Part shown: piece by piece, positions 20,801 through 30,123 of the stretch
Layout of the letters: every line of letters starts with the position of its first letter
Position numbering within the stretch: the stretch's first letter is position 1
NCBI GenBank assembly: GCA_034231615.1
Contig: CM067309.1
Location: forward strand, 36,793,750-36,857,749
Length of the DNA stretch: 64,000 bases
Source: Meghimatium bilineatum
Taxonomy: Eukaryota > Mollusca > Gastropoda > Stylommatophora > Philomycidae
Direction of reading: 5' to 3'
Made by a program: the position numbers and the translations under genes
Notes under the pieces: model-generated
Database searches by the model: none
Told to the model about the DNA's origin: nothing
The model's input: the letters and a program-made list of their open reading frames with translations, nothing else

Positions 20801-23442
20801 ATGCACCTAAATAAAACCTGGCACAGAGAAGAAAGAGTAAAAGCTTGCAAACCCCGGGGATAGGATAATTAAGTATGACAGAGTATAGGGATGTTTGCCA
20901 TTTTATTTCTTTGCTAATGGCTCAGATATATATGGACCTCTACGACAGGCGTTATTATTACTTCTGTTCCCCTCTCAGACTCAAGCTACACATTGGTGGC
21001 TGCTGGTCTGCCACAATCATCAAATGTTCATATTCTCAGTATGTTAACAAATGATACTTGCGTAAGGAGTCTATTGCTAATTGGTTTCTTTCTGTTGAGT
21101 TTGTAGTTAAGTTAGAGTGCACTGTTGTTATGGTAACCCTGGTGCTTCTCACCACTCAAATAGTAACGCAAAATGAGGTAAACAGGTTAATAAAACACTT
21201 ACCTTGCCTATTAATACAAATATATTTAAAAAAGTATATATAAAAAAACATACAATAAAACTAAACAGGACAATTCTCCACGTATCGGCTCAAATTGAAC
21301 CTTTTTCAAGAGACAAACAACAGAAAACGACAAAATAAAAAACAAAATAGATGTCTATATTTCATCAAGCCCCGTCTCCATAGCGCAGGGATGGCAACGC
21401 ATCTAGTAAAAGAGAAAATGCGTGCATTCATTATAAACAAACCGAAAGTGGGAAATTAGAGACACTATAGATGAGTGCAAGAATAATAAAAGAAAAAGAT
21501 AAGAAAAATACCCCTTTTGTCACTTTATCAGACAGGCAGGTTTTAAGAACATAGTCACAACAGGCAAGACTGAAGGGAACAGAGACAGATGGGGACGTGA
21601 GAAAATATTCATGTGACAACCTAGCAAGGCTTGGAAACAACGATCCTGATAACAATACTGTGAACAGAGAACCATGGTCACCTACGCCAACAAGAATGGC
21701 ATATGACAATGATAGATGAGTAATGATGAGGTTGTGTGGTGGTGGGGTGAGTGGGTTTGGGGAAGGAAGGATACAAGAAGAATCAACATTTGAAAACGCA
21801 TGGAATGAATGTGAAACCAAATATAGACATAAACATATATAAAAAACCAAACCTAAACATACATAGAAATGTATACACACACCAAGAGTCAAGAAATAAA
21901 CACATAACAAGATGGACACAGATGTGTGAAGGATACCCACACAAAATGCACAGGCATGTAAATGTATCCACACACAGGAAAGGGCTCACACCAGAATAGG
22001 TATACACATTGACACAGAATGGAGATACGTGCATTAACATAAAAAAGCGCTCACATAAATATACATATATATATATGTATCCATAAATATGAACATTCAT
22101 GCACATAAACACTTTCTCACATTTGTATCCACTTTGTCTGACACCCTCTCACCACTAAAATATGGCTGGCAATTTCATTATTGTAATTTCAAGTTTTCGA
22201 TTTCTTCTTATGTGTCATGCCCAAACTTCCACTGCTCTCTCTTGTATCAGGACTAGTCCTACCAGATTTCCAGCAGGGCAAAGTCCAGAGAATGGAAATG
22301 TGTTGTGTTGTCGTTTTATTTGCGCCTGTGGCCTGTCACAAACATCTTCGGCAGTAAGTTTTTATTTTCAATGCAGATGTGAATCTGAATAGGCCCGGTC
22401 AGTAGGATATATAATTAGTTATATAAAGCCTACTATAATTTATAATTGTCTATTCCCAGGTGGTGTTGTCGTAGCTTCCACACTCTCTGTTAAGCGTAGA
22501 TATTTCTGAAGGAGATGTAGTCTGCATTCCTGAGCCAGGTGTGTTGCTCTGGTTGAGGTGTAGTCGTGTTACTTCAGGATGGTCTGATGGATATTACTAT
22601 AATAATAAATAATATTATTCCTAATATTTTATATGGGCCTATATCATTTAGGCCTATTATAGGCCATGACTAAAAGTTTAGTAAAACGCTTGTAGGAAAC
22701 ATGGAAAGTTCTCAGAAGATGACATTTTCAAATGTAAACAAACCACCAAACTTCTGCATTCATTCTCAAACTCCCGCTGGATTTCTCTTATAACAGGACA
22801 ATGGTCCTACAAGATTTCCAGTTGAATGTAGTCCAGAGAATGGAAATGCGTTGTGTTGTCGTTTTATTAGAGCCAATGGCCCAACACATGCCTCTTCGGC
22901 AGGAAACCACCAAACACAATTTCAAAATATCTAATTTCATAAAGAAAATTAGTAGCCCCCCCCCCCCTTTCTATCTGCATTTCACTTCAGTCAGTAAAAA
23001 TGAGTACGTCCTATCTTATATTTATATAAATTTTATCTAGGCCTAAATTTACAAATAATTATTTTTTTATTTTGACTGATTGACTTGCCTGCCTAAGTAC
23101 TCCCACTGCAACACGCATAGACTGTGTAACACTATTTGTCCGTTTCAATCTTGGCTGTGACTGCTTAGGAACTGAATCACTAGTATTTGCCAGAGCTGCG
23201 ACATTTTCATTTTCCTGATTCGAACAAGCTGATGCCGAACAAGCTGATGCCGATACAACATTGCCTTTGTTGTTGCGATTTCGGAATGATTTTCTCAACC
23301 CATCTGAATCATCACGTTTTTCTAGCTTCTTTTGCGGTGTAGTTAAAATATAATTATTCTCCTCCGCATCAAATATTATGTATCTTTTAGAACGGAACGA
23401 ATTTCGAATTACTGAGCTGGCTTTCTTTACACTAGATGTCAT
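14812..23442 (-). CDS. Unknown gene X: basic Ser/Thr-rich protein, three exons
   Basis: Proposed exons are 23442-23089, 20407-20262 and 14881-14812. The first starts at an ATG in good context (ACAACAATGAC) and encodes a basic, Ser-rich, low-complexity protein with TPQKK and a duplicated SACSASACS stretch. It can be joined in phase 0 through a GC-AG intron (CAG|GCAAGT) to exon 2, which holds ITPKR and SPFKIDTPKG, sites of the Cdk (S/T-P-x-K/R) kind. Exon 2 ends in phase 2 and joins exon 3, giving KSPRSTSKRSAL and a stop. The total is about 190 residues. The composition suggests a nuclear or cell-cycle protein, but I do not recognise the family. Alternatively exon 1 is an intronless gene of 127 codons stopping at 23059. 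Confidence 0.45.
15028..15400. repeat. 27-bp tandem array, about 13 copies
   Basis: The unit is CCAAAATGTGGTCATGTTAT, AATGGCA. Spacing is regular until about 15210, then shortened and degenerate units follow (ATGTAAATGCCACC). Confidence 0.93.
15440..16088 (+). mobile_element. LINE L-e 3' end, 5' truncated
   Basis: Frames read HFDYLGTNINKAGD, RTCVFPVATYGCEAWTLNKT, FELKCYKRVQRIPWT and TTFWKEYV, the post-RT C-terminal region of non-LTR retrotransposons. Frameshifts and stops are present. It ends in a short GATGATG tail, as does the copy at 31.6 kb. Confidence 0.85.
16184..16402. repeat. 39-bp tandem array, about 5.5 copies
   Basis: The unit is AAAGTAATTATTGCTGCACA, TTTATAAACTGTGCCATAT. Copies differ at a few positions. 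Confidence 0.93.
16535..16822 (+). mobile_element. tRNA-like SINE-C, with internal 110-bp duplication
   Basis: TTGTAGTGGCTAAGTAATTA and GGTTGCTGGTTTTAATT are in A-box and B-box positions. The body, ACCAGTTACGTGCCATGAGT through GACAGGGACG, occurs twice (about 16640 and 16755). Related copies lie at 20.5 and 29.5 kb. Confidence 0.55.
16823..17680 (-). mobile_element. LINE L-g, 5'-truncated insertion with 11-bp TSD
   Basis: AGGGACGGAGT flanks it at 16812-16822 and 17681-17691, so it inserted into the SINE-C. The minus strand encodes about 247 residues: DDIDLIAGSEQSL (the RT active-site box, with the preceding FA lost by a mutation), AFKYLGSSI, VVLYGCESWTL, YKCYRRILRISY, LAWFGHVCRH and the terminal segment. 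The 3' end is a (TTGA)n tail. It is relatively young, because the frame stays open from 17592 to 16849. Confidence 0.93.
17981..18036 (-). mobile_element. Older SINE-B, part 1 (3' tail)
   Basis: CTTCTGCTTTCATACTCAAAC to TTAGCAGGAAGTAGACC. It continues at 18317-18415 and 18613-18745 beyond two younger insertions. Confidence 0.7.
18037..18316 (+). mobile_element. SINE-B, young full-length, 8-bp TSD
   Basis: Flanked by CCAATGAA at 18029-18036 and 18317-18324. It is close to the consensus through its whole length and ends GAACGAACGCAGAAGAAGAAG. Confidence 0.92.
18317..18418 (-). mobile_element. Older SINE-B, part 2
   Basis: ATTGTCATGTCATGGTCTACC, TATAATATCTGTGCCTTTC and GACTTCAGCATGG are in the order expected for the middle of a reverse SINE-B. 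A short TCATGGTCTAC segment is duplicated. Confidence 0.65.
18419..18609 (+). mobile_element. tRNA-like SINE-E inside the older SINE-B
   Basis: GGGCTCAAATCCTG resembles a B box. The body TTGTGCATTTGAACCGTTCA, CTACTGAGCAG and GAATAGGATATTCTACC matches 12.45-12.58 kb. ATGGATT and ATGATTT at its borders may be the target duplication. Confidence 0.55.
18610..18745 (-). mobile_element. Older SINE-B, part 3 (5' end)
   Basis: TCTGGGCCACTTTGACTC, GGGACAGCCAACCAC, CGCCTTTTACGACACGCATG and GGTAACAGTGTTGCC complete the element begun at 17981. Confidence 0.7.
18929..19216 (-). mobile_element. SINE-F, 3' tail shared with LINE L-b
   Basis: Near-identical to 33868-34200. The left border GGTTGGTTGCTGATCCAGCG, GTCCACGGGCGTATGCCCTT is the reverse complement of the LINE L-b 3' end at 35570-35620. 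On the minus strand GGTTGAAACC lies in B-box-like context. It is therefore a reverse SINE that borrows a LINE tail. Confidence 0.7.
19217..19920. other. Unassigned stretch
   Basis: Short overlapping open frames, none with a family signature. No match to the other repeats of the window was noticed. Confidence 0.35.
19925..20050 (+). mobile_element. SINE-D
   Basis: GCCGAAATCGGATATGCTGG, AAGGCGCATTATGGTGGCAC, AACGTAACTACGATCCCGGC, GGAAATCATATGAATATCC, ending GCAAAATAAAC. It has the core of SINE-A and SINE-B but a different 3' half. Confidence 0.75.
20262..20407 (-). CDS. Gene X second exon
   Basis: The minus-strand acceptor is TTGGCCTTCAG and the donor AATTG|GTAATG. The 48 codons start KLKISSNRGQSQITPKRAGK and run through QLYSPFKIDTPKGES. 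The exon is phase 0 in and phase 2 out. The stretch shows codon-like structure and no repeat match. Confidence 0.5.
20478..20730 (+). mobile_element. tRNA-like SINE-C
   Basis: TATAGTGTAGAGGTTAAGC looks like an A box and GGGTTCCAAATC like a B box, about 40 bp apart. The body ATGCTATGAGTAGTACTATT, AACGGGCGGTGTGG follows. The downstream 43-bp segment ATCAAGGAATACATTGAGGG is duplicated. Confidence 0.6.
20731..22204. other. No gene supported
   Basis: AT-rich. At 21780-22000 the plus strand has a run of CATAC/ACACA-rich codons (HLKTHGMN, NIHRNVYTHQES, MHRHVNVSTHRKG) that may be a decayed zinc-finger array. Nothing else is recognisable. Confidence 0.3.
22205..22355 (-). mobile_element. SINE-A, decayed
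   Basis: From CTTATGTGTCATGCCCAAAC to CACAAACATCTTCGGCAG. Small deletions occur in the tail and the middle. Confidence 0.82.
22752..22903 (-). mobile_element. SINE-A with 12-bp TSD
   Basis: AAACCACCAAAC at 22740-22751 and 22904-22915. The tail is short (CTTCTGCATTC) and the right border is CTTCGGCAGG. Confidence 0.92.
23059..23442 (-). CDS. Gene X first exon, or an intronless 127-codon ORF
   Basis: The frame begins MTSSVKKASSVIRNSFRSKR and ends ASQSVKIKK before TAA. It contains no repeat-family sequence, unlike most open frames of this size here. A GC-type donor (CAG|GCAAGT) lies at 23088, nine codons before the stop. An AATAAA overlaps the stop region, so an unspliced end is possible too. 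Two SINE-B copies sit 180 bp upstream of the start. Confidence 0.55.
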   Translation of the reverse strand: MTSSVKKASSVIRNSFRSKRYIIFDAEENNYILTTPQKKLEKRDDSDGLRKSFRNRNNKGNVVSASACSASACSNQENENVAALANTSDSVPKQSQPRLKRTNSVTQSMRVAVGVLRQASQSVKIKK

Positions 23443-23619
23443 TGTTGTTTGTAATAATCAACCGTGGTACGTCCAGATTCACAGTTTCAACCGCAGGATA
23501 ACAATTCTTTGCAAGTTATTGTTTTGAATTATGCGCCAGATAGATACAGTGTTACCACTGACATTTTAGTAATAACCCCAGATCGCACCGTTAAAAACTA
23601 CAGATTATATATATCAAGT

Positions 23620-23902
23620 CGCCCGTGTGTCACCGGAGCCCGAAAGGGGAGCAAAGAATAGCAACACTGTTTACCTTCCATGCATGTCGCACGAAGCGAC
23701 TAAGGAGGTTATGGGATGGAGTTGGCTGTCCCATCCCATATAGTCAGTGACCCAAAGTCATGCGGAAGTCGGATGTGTCAGGCCGAAAGTCGCAGAAATC
23801 GCAGCAATGCTGTAAACCATGACACAACGCATTCCATTCTCCGGACTACATCCTGCTGATCTGCAGGAGTTTGAGAACGAACGCGGAAGAAGAAGAAGAA
23901 GA
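23620..23902 (+). mobile_element. SINE-B, first of a tandem pair, 11-bp TSD
   Basis: ATATATCAAGT (23609-23619) and ATATATCGAGT (23903-23913) flank a full-length copy with a long (GAA)n tail. It lies about 180 bp upstream of the gene X start codon. Confidence 0.9.
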
Positions 23903-23927
23903 ATATATCGAGTGACATATTCTTTCC

Positions 23928-24202
23928 GCCCTTGTGTTGCCGGGACCCGAAAGGGGAGCAGAGAATAGCAAAACTGTTTACCTGCTACGCATGTCGTAAA
24001 AGGCGACTAAGGAGGTTATGGGATGGAGTTGGCTGTCCCATCCCATATAGGGTCAGTGACCCAAAGCTATACTGAAGTCGGAGGTGGCAGGCCGAAAGGC
24101 GCGGATATCGCAGCAATGCTGTAAACCATGACACACCGCATTCCGTTCTCCGGACTACATCCTGCTAATCTGCAGGAGTTTGAGAACGAACGAAGAAGAA
24201 GA
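23928..24202 (+). mobile_element. SINE-B, second of the pair, 13-bp TSD
   Basis: ACATATTCTTTCC at 23915-23927 and 24203-24215. The target is the last codons of a LINE L-e remnant. Confidence 0.93.
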
Positions 24203-24625
24203 ACATATTCTTTCCAGAACGTTGTCTTCGTCGTGGATACTCTTAACATCTCTCTGTTCCATGCAAGCAGGCCTGCATTGGCCAGAGACATGTGCATACA
24301 TTTTTTGATGTCGCTGGTCCATTGTCTTCTTGGTCTTCCTCTTCTTCTCACCCTGACACTCTTCCCTCTAGAATCAGCCTTTCGATACCATCATGTCGCT
24401 TTAAGTGTCCAAAATACTGTACCTTCCTTCTTATTATTGAATTTAGAAGCCAACCTTCATTTAGTTTCCGTAATTTAAAAACTTCACTGTTCTTCTTTTT
24501 CTCTGTCCATGATATTCGTAAGATCTTTCTGTAGCACTTCATTTCAAATGAATTTATAGTTTGGATATTGTCTTGTTTAAAGTCCAAGTCTCGCATCCAT
24601 ATGTTGCCAGTCGCATACACATTAT
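24203..24625 (-). mobile_element. LINE L-e 3' end
   Basis: The minus strand encodes FEMKCYRKILRISWTEKK, LNSIIRRKVQYFGHLKRHDG and IERLILEGRVSG, then a frameshifted terminal segment. Same family as 15.4-16.1 kb and 31.3-31.6 kb. Confidence 0.82.
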
Positions 24626-24754
24626 CTTAAAAGGTTTAATTTAGTGTCGTTATTACTACTTTGCCATGGCTTTCTCATTTGTGTTAATTTGAGTGTTGCA
24701 ATTGCGAGTCTAATCTCGACTGAAAAGACTATATAATTCGAAATATGTATCTTG

Positions 24755-24942
24755 ATTCTTGATTAGAAACTGGCATCACAGCACATGGGGCATTTCCATA
24801 AATGCTCCACCCTCCGTTCCAGCAGCCATCCCAACGTATGTAAACTCAGAGTCCTGGTCAGGTGTTGATTGCGGGGGCATTTTAAAAAAATTACTTCTCC
24901 TTCCCTCCCCTCAAGAGTTTCGAAATAAATAACGACAGAGCT
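24755..24942 (-). mobile_element. LINE L-d C-terminal fragment
   Basis: The minus strand reads LLERRVEHLWKCPMCCDASF and a stop, a Cys-rich C-terminus. The same motif, broken, is at 31.0-31.2 kb. The 3' UTR includes AAGATACATATTTCGAA. Confidence 0.6.
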
Positions 24943-25145
24943 GTTGGTCAATCAATCAATAAAGTGCCAAGCTCGGTGGAGTAGGTGATCATGTTTCTCC
25001 ACAGCTCTCTGTGTTGCTAAGTTCAGTTGGTGATATTTTCTCGTGTCATATAGATAATCCACTCAGAAATTTCTCTTTCTTTCCCGCTGTCTCATCTCCC
25101 CCTGATCTTTCCGGTGGTCACTCAATGTTTAAATGTTGCTCTTCT
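24943..25145 (-). mobile_element. LINE L-c C-terminal fragment with (TTGA)n tail
   Basis: The minus strand includes GEMRQRERK and, before the tail, RELWRN and HRAWHF in alternate frames. It resembles the better copy at 49.3-49.9 kb. The tail TTTATTGATTGATTG abuts the L-d fragment. Confidence 0.6.
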
Positions 25146-25219
25146 AATCACATGCTTAAAAAATATTAACTGTGTGCTTTTAGTTTTTTTAAAATAGTTT
25201 ATCTTTTTAGTCCATCATC

Positions 25220-25345
25220 TCTGAGGTCGTCATGACAAGATTAACCACCATTTGGAAAAGCAGGAGCACAACCCGTGTTAAAATCAACTTATATAAATCT
25301 TTGGTTTTGTCAATATTTCTATATGGTTGTGATCAACAGACGTAA
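25220..25345 (+). mobile_element. LINE L-g fragment
   Basis: TTIWKSRSTTRVKINLYKSL, VLSIFLYGCD matches IWKSNISVGVKIKLYRLLVL, SVVLYGCE in the LINE at 16.8-17.6 kb. Confidence 0.75.
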
Positions 25346-25659
25346 AACATTTAAAAACAATTAAAAGAATATTTAAACAACATTTACCAAAACAGCATTT
25401 AAAAACAATATTATTGGACACTTGGCAATTGATTATAATGATTATAATGCGTTCTGCGTCCGACAACCAATCAGAAGCACGGACCCACTTCATTCTTAGA
25501 ATGAATAGGGTTTAGTCAGTCTCCGCTGTTGAGTTGCCGTATATCTTCTTTTTTTCCACACACACAGCATGCTGCACCCGTCTTAAACTTGCAGATCGCA
25601 ATTTAGCATTGTTTCACGCAGTACCTTCCAATATATCATGGCTATCTATCATTCGCTAA

Positions 25660-26060
25660 ACCCTTTGTTGCTTTTCAGCGTCAGGGGTAGAAGAGTTTTC
25701 TGGAGATGGCCTTCGTGCGTGCTGAGTATATTGTGGAATTTGTCGCCTCTTTTATTTCAGTGGTCCATCGTTTTCATGGTCGGCCTCTAGGTTTGCCTTC
25801 ACTGTATCTGTGTATCATAGCTTGCCGTGGTATGCTGTCTGATGGTAGTCTGATGTTGTGTGCAAATCATTTTAACTGTTGTCTCTTAATATATTCCAAG
25901 ATTGGAGTGGTACCTGTTCTTTGTCTAATGTCTTCATTTCTCACTCTGTTTTTAGCGATATCCTTAGGATTCTGAGCAAACATACCATTTCAGCTGTCAA
26001 AAGTTTAGTTTGTCTTGTGCTGTGGTTGTCCATGTTTGGCAACACAGATTTGGTATAATA
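25660..26060 (-). mobile_element. LINE L-h 3' remnant
   Basis: The minus strand contains KLLTAEMVCLLRILRISLKT, typical of the region after RT (FEMRCLRRILRI in relatives), then degraded sequence to a PRxRW-like motif. Open frames on the plus strand here are antisense. Confidence 0.6.
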
Positions 26061-26224
26061 ATTGTTTTAAATAGTGTTATTTAGGTGTTTAAATCTACAT
26101 TTTTGTTTCTGAAGATTGACGTCATTTGTCCTAGGGCTTAGTATGATTTACTACATCTATTGTGTATTTCTGTGCTGCTCCTGCCGTCTTTTGTTATATT
26201 GCTTCCTAGGAAATGATGCTGTGG

Positions 26225-26560
26225 GGAGGTCGAAGTTGGAGGGTGTCATTCATTTTTGTGCCTGGTCATTCGGGTGTTCAAAACAATGAGGGAGCAGATA
26301 TATCGGTAGGACAGTAGACCCGATCGTCATATTGAACAATTGAGAGCAATTGCACGTTCAAACAAAAGTAATGAGGATGCTGATTCCTTTTCCATGACCA
26401 GAATAAAGGAGATGGATGTGAAATATGTCGTGGCAAGAAATGAACATAGGCTAATTATAGTCGGCAAGGAATGTTTGTTAACAACAGAATTGTGACAGTC
26501 GTCGTATAATTGCAGATATAGACTCATGGGAAGATGGGATCACTTATCTATCCTGTGCCC
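26225..26560 (+). mobile_element. LINE RNase H-region remnant
   Basis: VPGHSGVQNNEGADISVG corresponds to the C-terminal RNase H motif (H-S/C-G-x-x-G-N-E-x-A-D) of I/Jockey-like LINEs. Stops and frameshifts follow. Confidence 0.6.
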
Positions 26561-28742
26561 TGTGTGAGGTGATGATGTTCTCTCGACTAACTAACAGGAG
26601 AAGATAAAATTAAAAAAAAAACCCCTTCCTTGAATAACTTCGTTGACAGGTTCGATAGACATTAAAATGGATGCGTCCATGTCACTGGTTTACGTAGTTT
26701 GAGTCAGCCAATGTTTGTTTTAAGTAAACATAACATTTTAAGTTAAAAGACTATATATATAAGTACCTGGGTAACAGAAGAGCAAATAAATGTCATCCAG
26801 TGAATCTCAACAGGTAGACTAAGTGAAGTTTTGTTGTTGTTTTTACTTTTGTTATAGAAGTTGGAAACCTTGCCCGGTGCCGTGGGCGAGCTGATGTTTC
26901 TCTGTCTCGAGAAAAATGAAAAATCATCTGTCCGTGAACTTGAATTGTGGATGCTAGTCTGCTTATCTATTACTCCAATATGTCTACTCTACTTATACTT
27001 GTGCATGTCCAACAACAATAATAACGACGATTGTCTCATTATAATAATAATGATTTGCTTAATAAATATAAATCTGAAATCATAATCTCATAATAAAATT
27101 AGGCCTAACTTAGCAGGTAAAACTATGGTTAAACTTTTAAAATCTTCAAGTGTACTATAAATAGCACACAATATTTACAGTTTTAACTAGCTGACGTCAC
27201 GGATTTTCGTGTAACACTAATGAAATTGATGGATCATGACGTCACATCAACCACATTTATAATTATAATTTTTATAACTAATTAATTTTAAATTTATTAC
27301 TGATCCTAACCCTTACCCCCATCCCTAATCTAAATATTAATTCCAAATTAACCTCTAGGGCTCTGGATTAAATTGAGAAATTTCTCCCCTCGGCCTGGAT
27401 TCTTTTTGGAAAATGTGCGTTATTGATGGTGAGTGTTTTTAAAACGCAATAACTTTTTTGTTGTAGAAGATATTTAAATAATTTTTGCACATGTAAATAA
27501 AGGAGTGAATAGTGAATATAATCGTGTTGTGTTGTTGTTGTATGTGTGATATGACAGTTGTGAGCAAGTTGTGAAGTTGAAAATTCGGGGGAAAAACGGA
27601 AAACGCCATTTTCAAAATCGCAAATATATCTTCTTGACGACCCTAATACATGAGCAATGTGTGGCAACATTGATAAAATCCTCATAAATACATATATTTA
27701 TTGTATATATATTGTTTTATATCCAAACTAATATAATATGAACTAAAAAAACTAATAAAACGTGAAGAAATCGCATATAACGTGCGTCCGGTCAACACTA
27801 GGTCAAGGCCGACACACAGCGTAATTATTGTCCATGCACACATGTGGCCCCACTGATACATATTATTTTTGTGTTTTTGAACAAATACATAAACATTCTT
27901 ATCAAATAACAACATATTAAACACAAAAAACAACAACTAGAACATGTAGTCACGATCATTTACCCATGCCACTCGGTACTCAATTTGATAGTAAAATACG
28001 GCCGAAAATGGCAAAAGTCGCTCCAGAAAAGCATTGATAACATTAGCCGGCTTTCTCCTATACAACGCTAATGTGTAAAGGAATGTGACCTTTATTTTAT
28101 AAAGTGACAAAACTGTGATGTATTCCTAGCTTTGTTTGGCGGGCTTTATACGTCATCTGTTTATTACTTCGTGAAGTTCCGTACTCGGGAATCAGGCGAT
28201 ATCGTATGGTGAGTAACCTCACCCGCAGGCACAAGGGGGCGTGTCTTCAGGGTGCGTGACCTCGCCTACAGAGTCATAAAGGTTAATATGCCTTTTCAAT
28301 TAATATACCTCAATTTTAAATACAAATCTACTAATCACGCTGGAAAGGTTAGGTAATACCTCGAAACTAGAACAAAGGTCACAGTGAAAACTTAAACTGT
28401 AGTTGCATCACCTAAATAAAATGTACTTGGACATAATTTTCAAAATAATGCTACAGCATTAAAAATACTGTAGTTAGATAGCCCTTGAAAATTGAAACTC
28501 AACGATATCTCAACCAAGTCTGTAAGTCAATCGTGAAAAAGTTATGTTATGAATTTAAAAAAAAATTAATTTGGCATGAATATAATTTACATGAAACATA
28601 TAGGAAAATATAAATAAAACTTTTAACCACAAAATGTCACAAGAAATTTATAGCATAAGCACAATTTTCCACAAACACCAATGCCAGATGTCCAAGTACC
28701 TATAAAAAGTAAAAGGCAAAGCTGATCAGATAGACCTATATG
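26561..28742. other. Long stretch with few repeats
   Basis: No coding exon recognised. It contains two TGACGTCA octamers (27192-27199 and 27237-27244) and a TGACGTCA-free GC-poor remainder. It could hold the RWDD4 promoter and first exon. Confidence 0.35.
28190..28208 (+). promoter_or_regulatory. Candidate first-exon end of RWDD4 (ATG followed by a GTGAGT donor)
   Basis: An ATG at the end of CGATATCGTATG is followed at once by GTGAGTAAC, a good 5' splice site. If spliced to 30844 it would give M-EELEVLKSIY, about the right length for the family. The region 27.0-28.6 kb is the least repetitive stretch upstream of RWDD4 and could hold its promoter. No cDNA evidence is available and other start exons are possible. 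Confidence 0.2.
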
Positions 28743-28754
28743 ATATATAGGTAT

Positions 28755-29017
28755 CTTCTCAAACTCTTGCAGTTTAGCAGGATGTAGTCCGGAGAACGGA
28801 ATGCGTTGTGTCATGGTTTACAGCATTGCTTGCGATATCTGCGCCTTTCGGCCTGACACATCCGACTTCAGCATGTCTTTGGGTCACTGACCCTATATGG
28901 GATGGGACATCCAACTCCATCCCATAACCTCCTTAGTCACCTTTTACGACATGCATGGAAGGTAAACAGTGTTGCTATTCTTTGCTCCCCTTTCGGGCTC
29001 TGGCAACACACGGGCGG
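28755..29017 (-). mobile_element. SINE-B with 11-bp TSD, no (GAA)n tail
   Basis: TATATAGGTAT at 28744-28754 and 29018-29028. The left border starts at CTTCTCAAACTCTTGCAG, so the insertion lacks GAACGC-(GAA)n. The rest is close to the consensus. Confidence 0.9.
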
Positions 29018-29049
29018 TATATAGGTATAATATATTATAATTAGGCCTA

Positions 29050-29365
29050 TTAGGAACAAGAACAGGTCATCATATTTCGACTCAGAACTGGACACAATAG
29101 ACTGAACAGCCATATAGATACAAAATTTAAAATTGGCACAACAGCACAGTGTACATGTGGGCAAGCCAACCAGACTTCAGAACATATCCTTCAAGAATGT
29201 GCAAATTATAACACATTAAGGAGCACATACTGGCCTTCTGATACACCTATGAATGTTAAACTTTATAGTACAAAACAAGAAATGGAAAACACTGTCCAAT
29301 TTATACAAGAAACAACACTGCAGATATAGACATTATTAGTGAACGAAAGAAGAAGAAGAAGGCAT
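29050..29365 (+). mobile_element. LINE L-a 3' end with (GAA)n tail
   Basis: It encodes QEQVIIFRLRTGHNRLNSHI, DTKFKIGTTAQCTCGQANQT, SEHILQEC, then a stop after TLQI. The CxCx...HxxxxC pattern is a zinc knuckle-like C-terminus. It ends TTAGTGAACGAAAGAAGAAGAAGAAG. Confidence 0.85.
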
Positions 29366-29446
29366 ATATTGGCCTACTGGCCTAACCTAAAAAATAATTC
29401 ACCATCTATTGGGTACTGGTGTGAATAAGTTGGCGTGATATGTTGC

Positions 29447-29830
29447 TGTTCGTTGTGTTATTGTGCTCACAAGAAGTTGATGATTCAAATTCCGATTACT
29501 ATGTCTTGTTTATAGATTAAATTTTTCTGAGATCTCTGTTACTGATTTATCGCTTCTTCTTCTTCAGTGTTCATTCTAAAACTCCTGCTTTAATTCTCTC
29601 ATAGCAGGACCATGGTCCTACTAGATGTCCAGCAGGATGTAGTCCAGAGAATGGATATGCGTTGTGTCACCGTGTTATTTGCGCTTATGGTCCGATACAT
29701 CCGTCTTCGGCAGAGATTTATCTCTTGAGGCTATGGAGTAGCTTGCTATGATTGGTACTCTTAGTGGGTGTCATCCTGCTTTTATAACACTTTATTGAAG
29801 GTGATAGAGCACATATGGGGTAACCCAAGT
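29447..29830 (+). mobile_element. SINE-C interrupted by SINE-A
   Basis: GTTGATGATTCAAATTCC is a B-box-like stretch. The body TGCTATGATTGGTACTCTTA, GTGGGTGTCATCCTGC resumes at 29735 after the SINE-A insertion. Confidence 0.5.
29558..29714 (-). mobile_element. SINE-A nested in SINE-C
   Basis: The GATTTATC duplication at about 29547 and 29716 flanks a reverse copy from CTTCTTCTTCAGTGTTCATTC to CCGTCTTCGGCAG. Confidence 0.88.
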
Positions 29831-30001
29831 ACAATTAAGTGTTCATTACGGGAAGCAGTATCCAAAACTTTGACAAAACAAACCATAACATTATTTAACT
29901 AAATGAAATTTCAATAAAGGTGCATTAACTGCAGAATCCAGTGATTTTTGTGCCATGTACTGGGCCCCTACTGCCCGACAGTGACTATGACACTCATATT
30001 C

Positions 30002-30123
30002 ACACAGGTCAGATGTACCAAAAGTCACACAGGTCAGATGTGCCAAAAGTCACACAGGTCAGATGTACCAAAAGTCACACAGGTCAGATGTACCAAAAGT
30101 CACACAGGTCAGATGTGCCAAAA
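30002..30123 (+). repeat. 25-bp minisatellite derived from the SINE-B core
   Basis: The unit AGGTCAGATGTACCAAAAGT, CACAC is repeated about five times. Its last copy runs on as GGTCAGATGTGCCAAAAGAT, CTAAATATCACA...CTGTAAATCATGACACAGC, which is the SINE-B core (AAGTCGGATGTGTCAGGCCG and so on). The array is thus an internal expansion of an old plus-strand SINE-B. Confidence 0.8.

Noticed and set aside
25706..25975. Hydrophobic 89-codon frame as a membrane protein
   Set aside because: It is antisense to a LINE L-h remnant.
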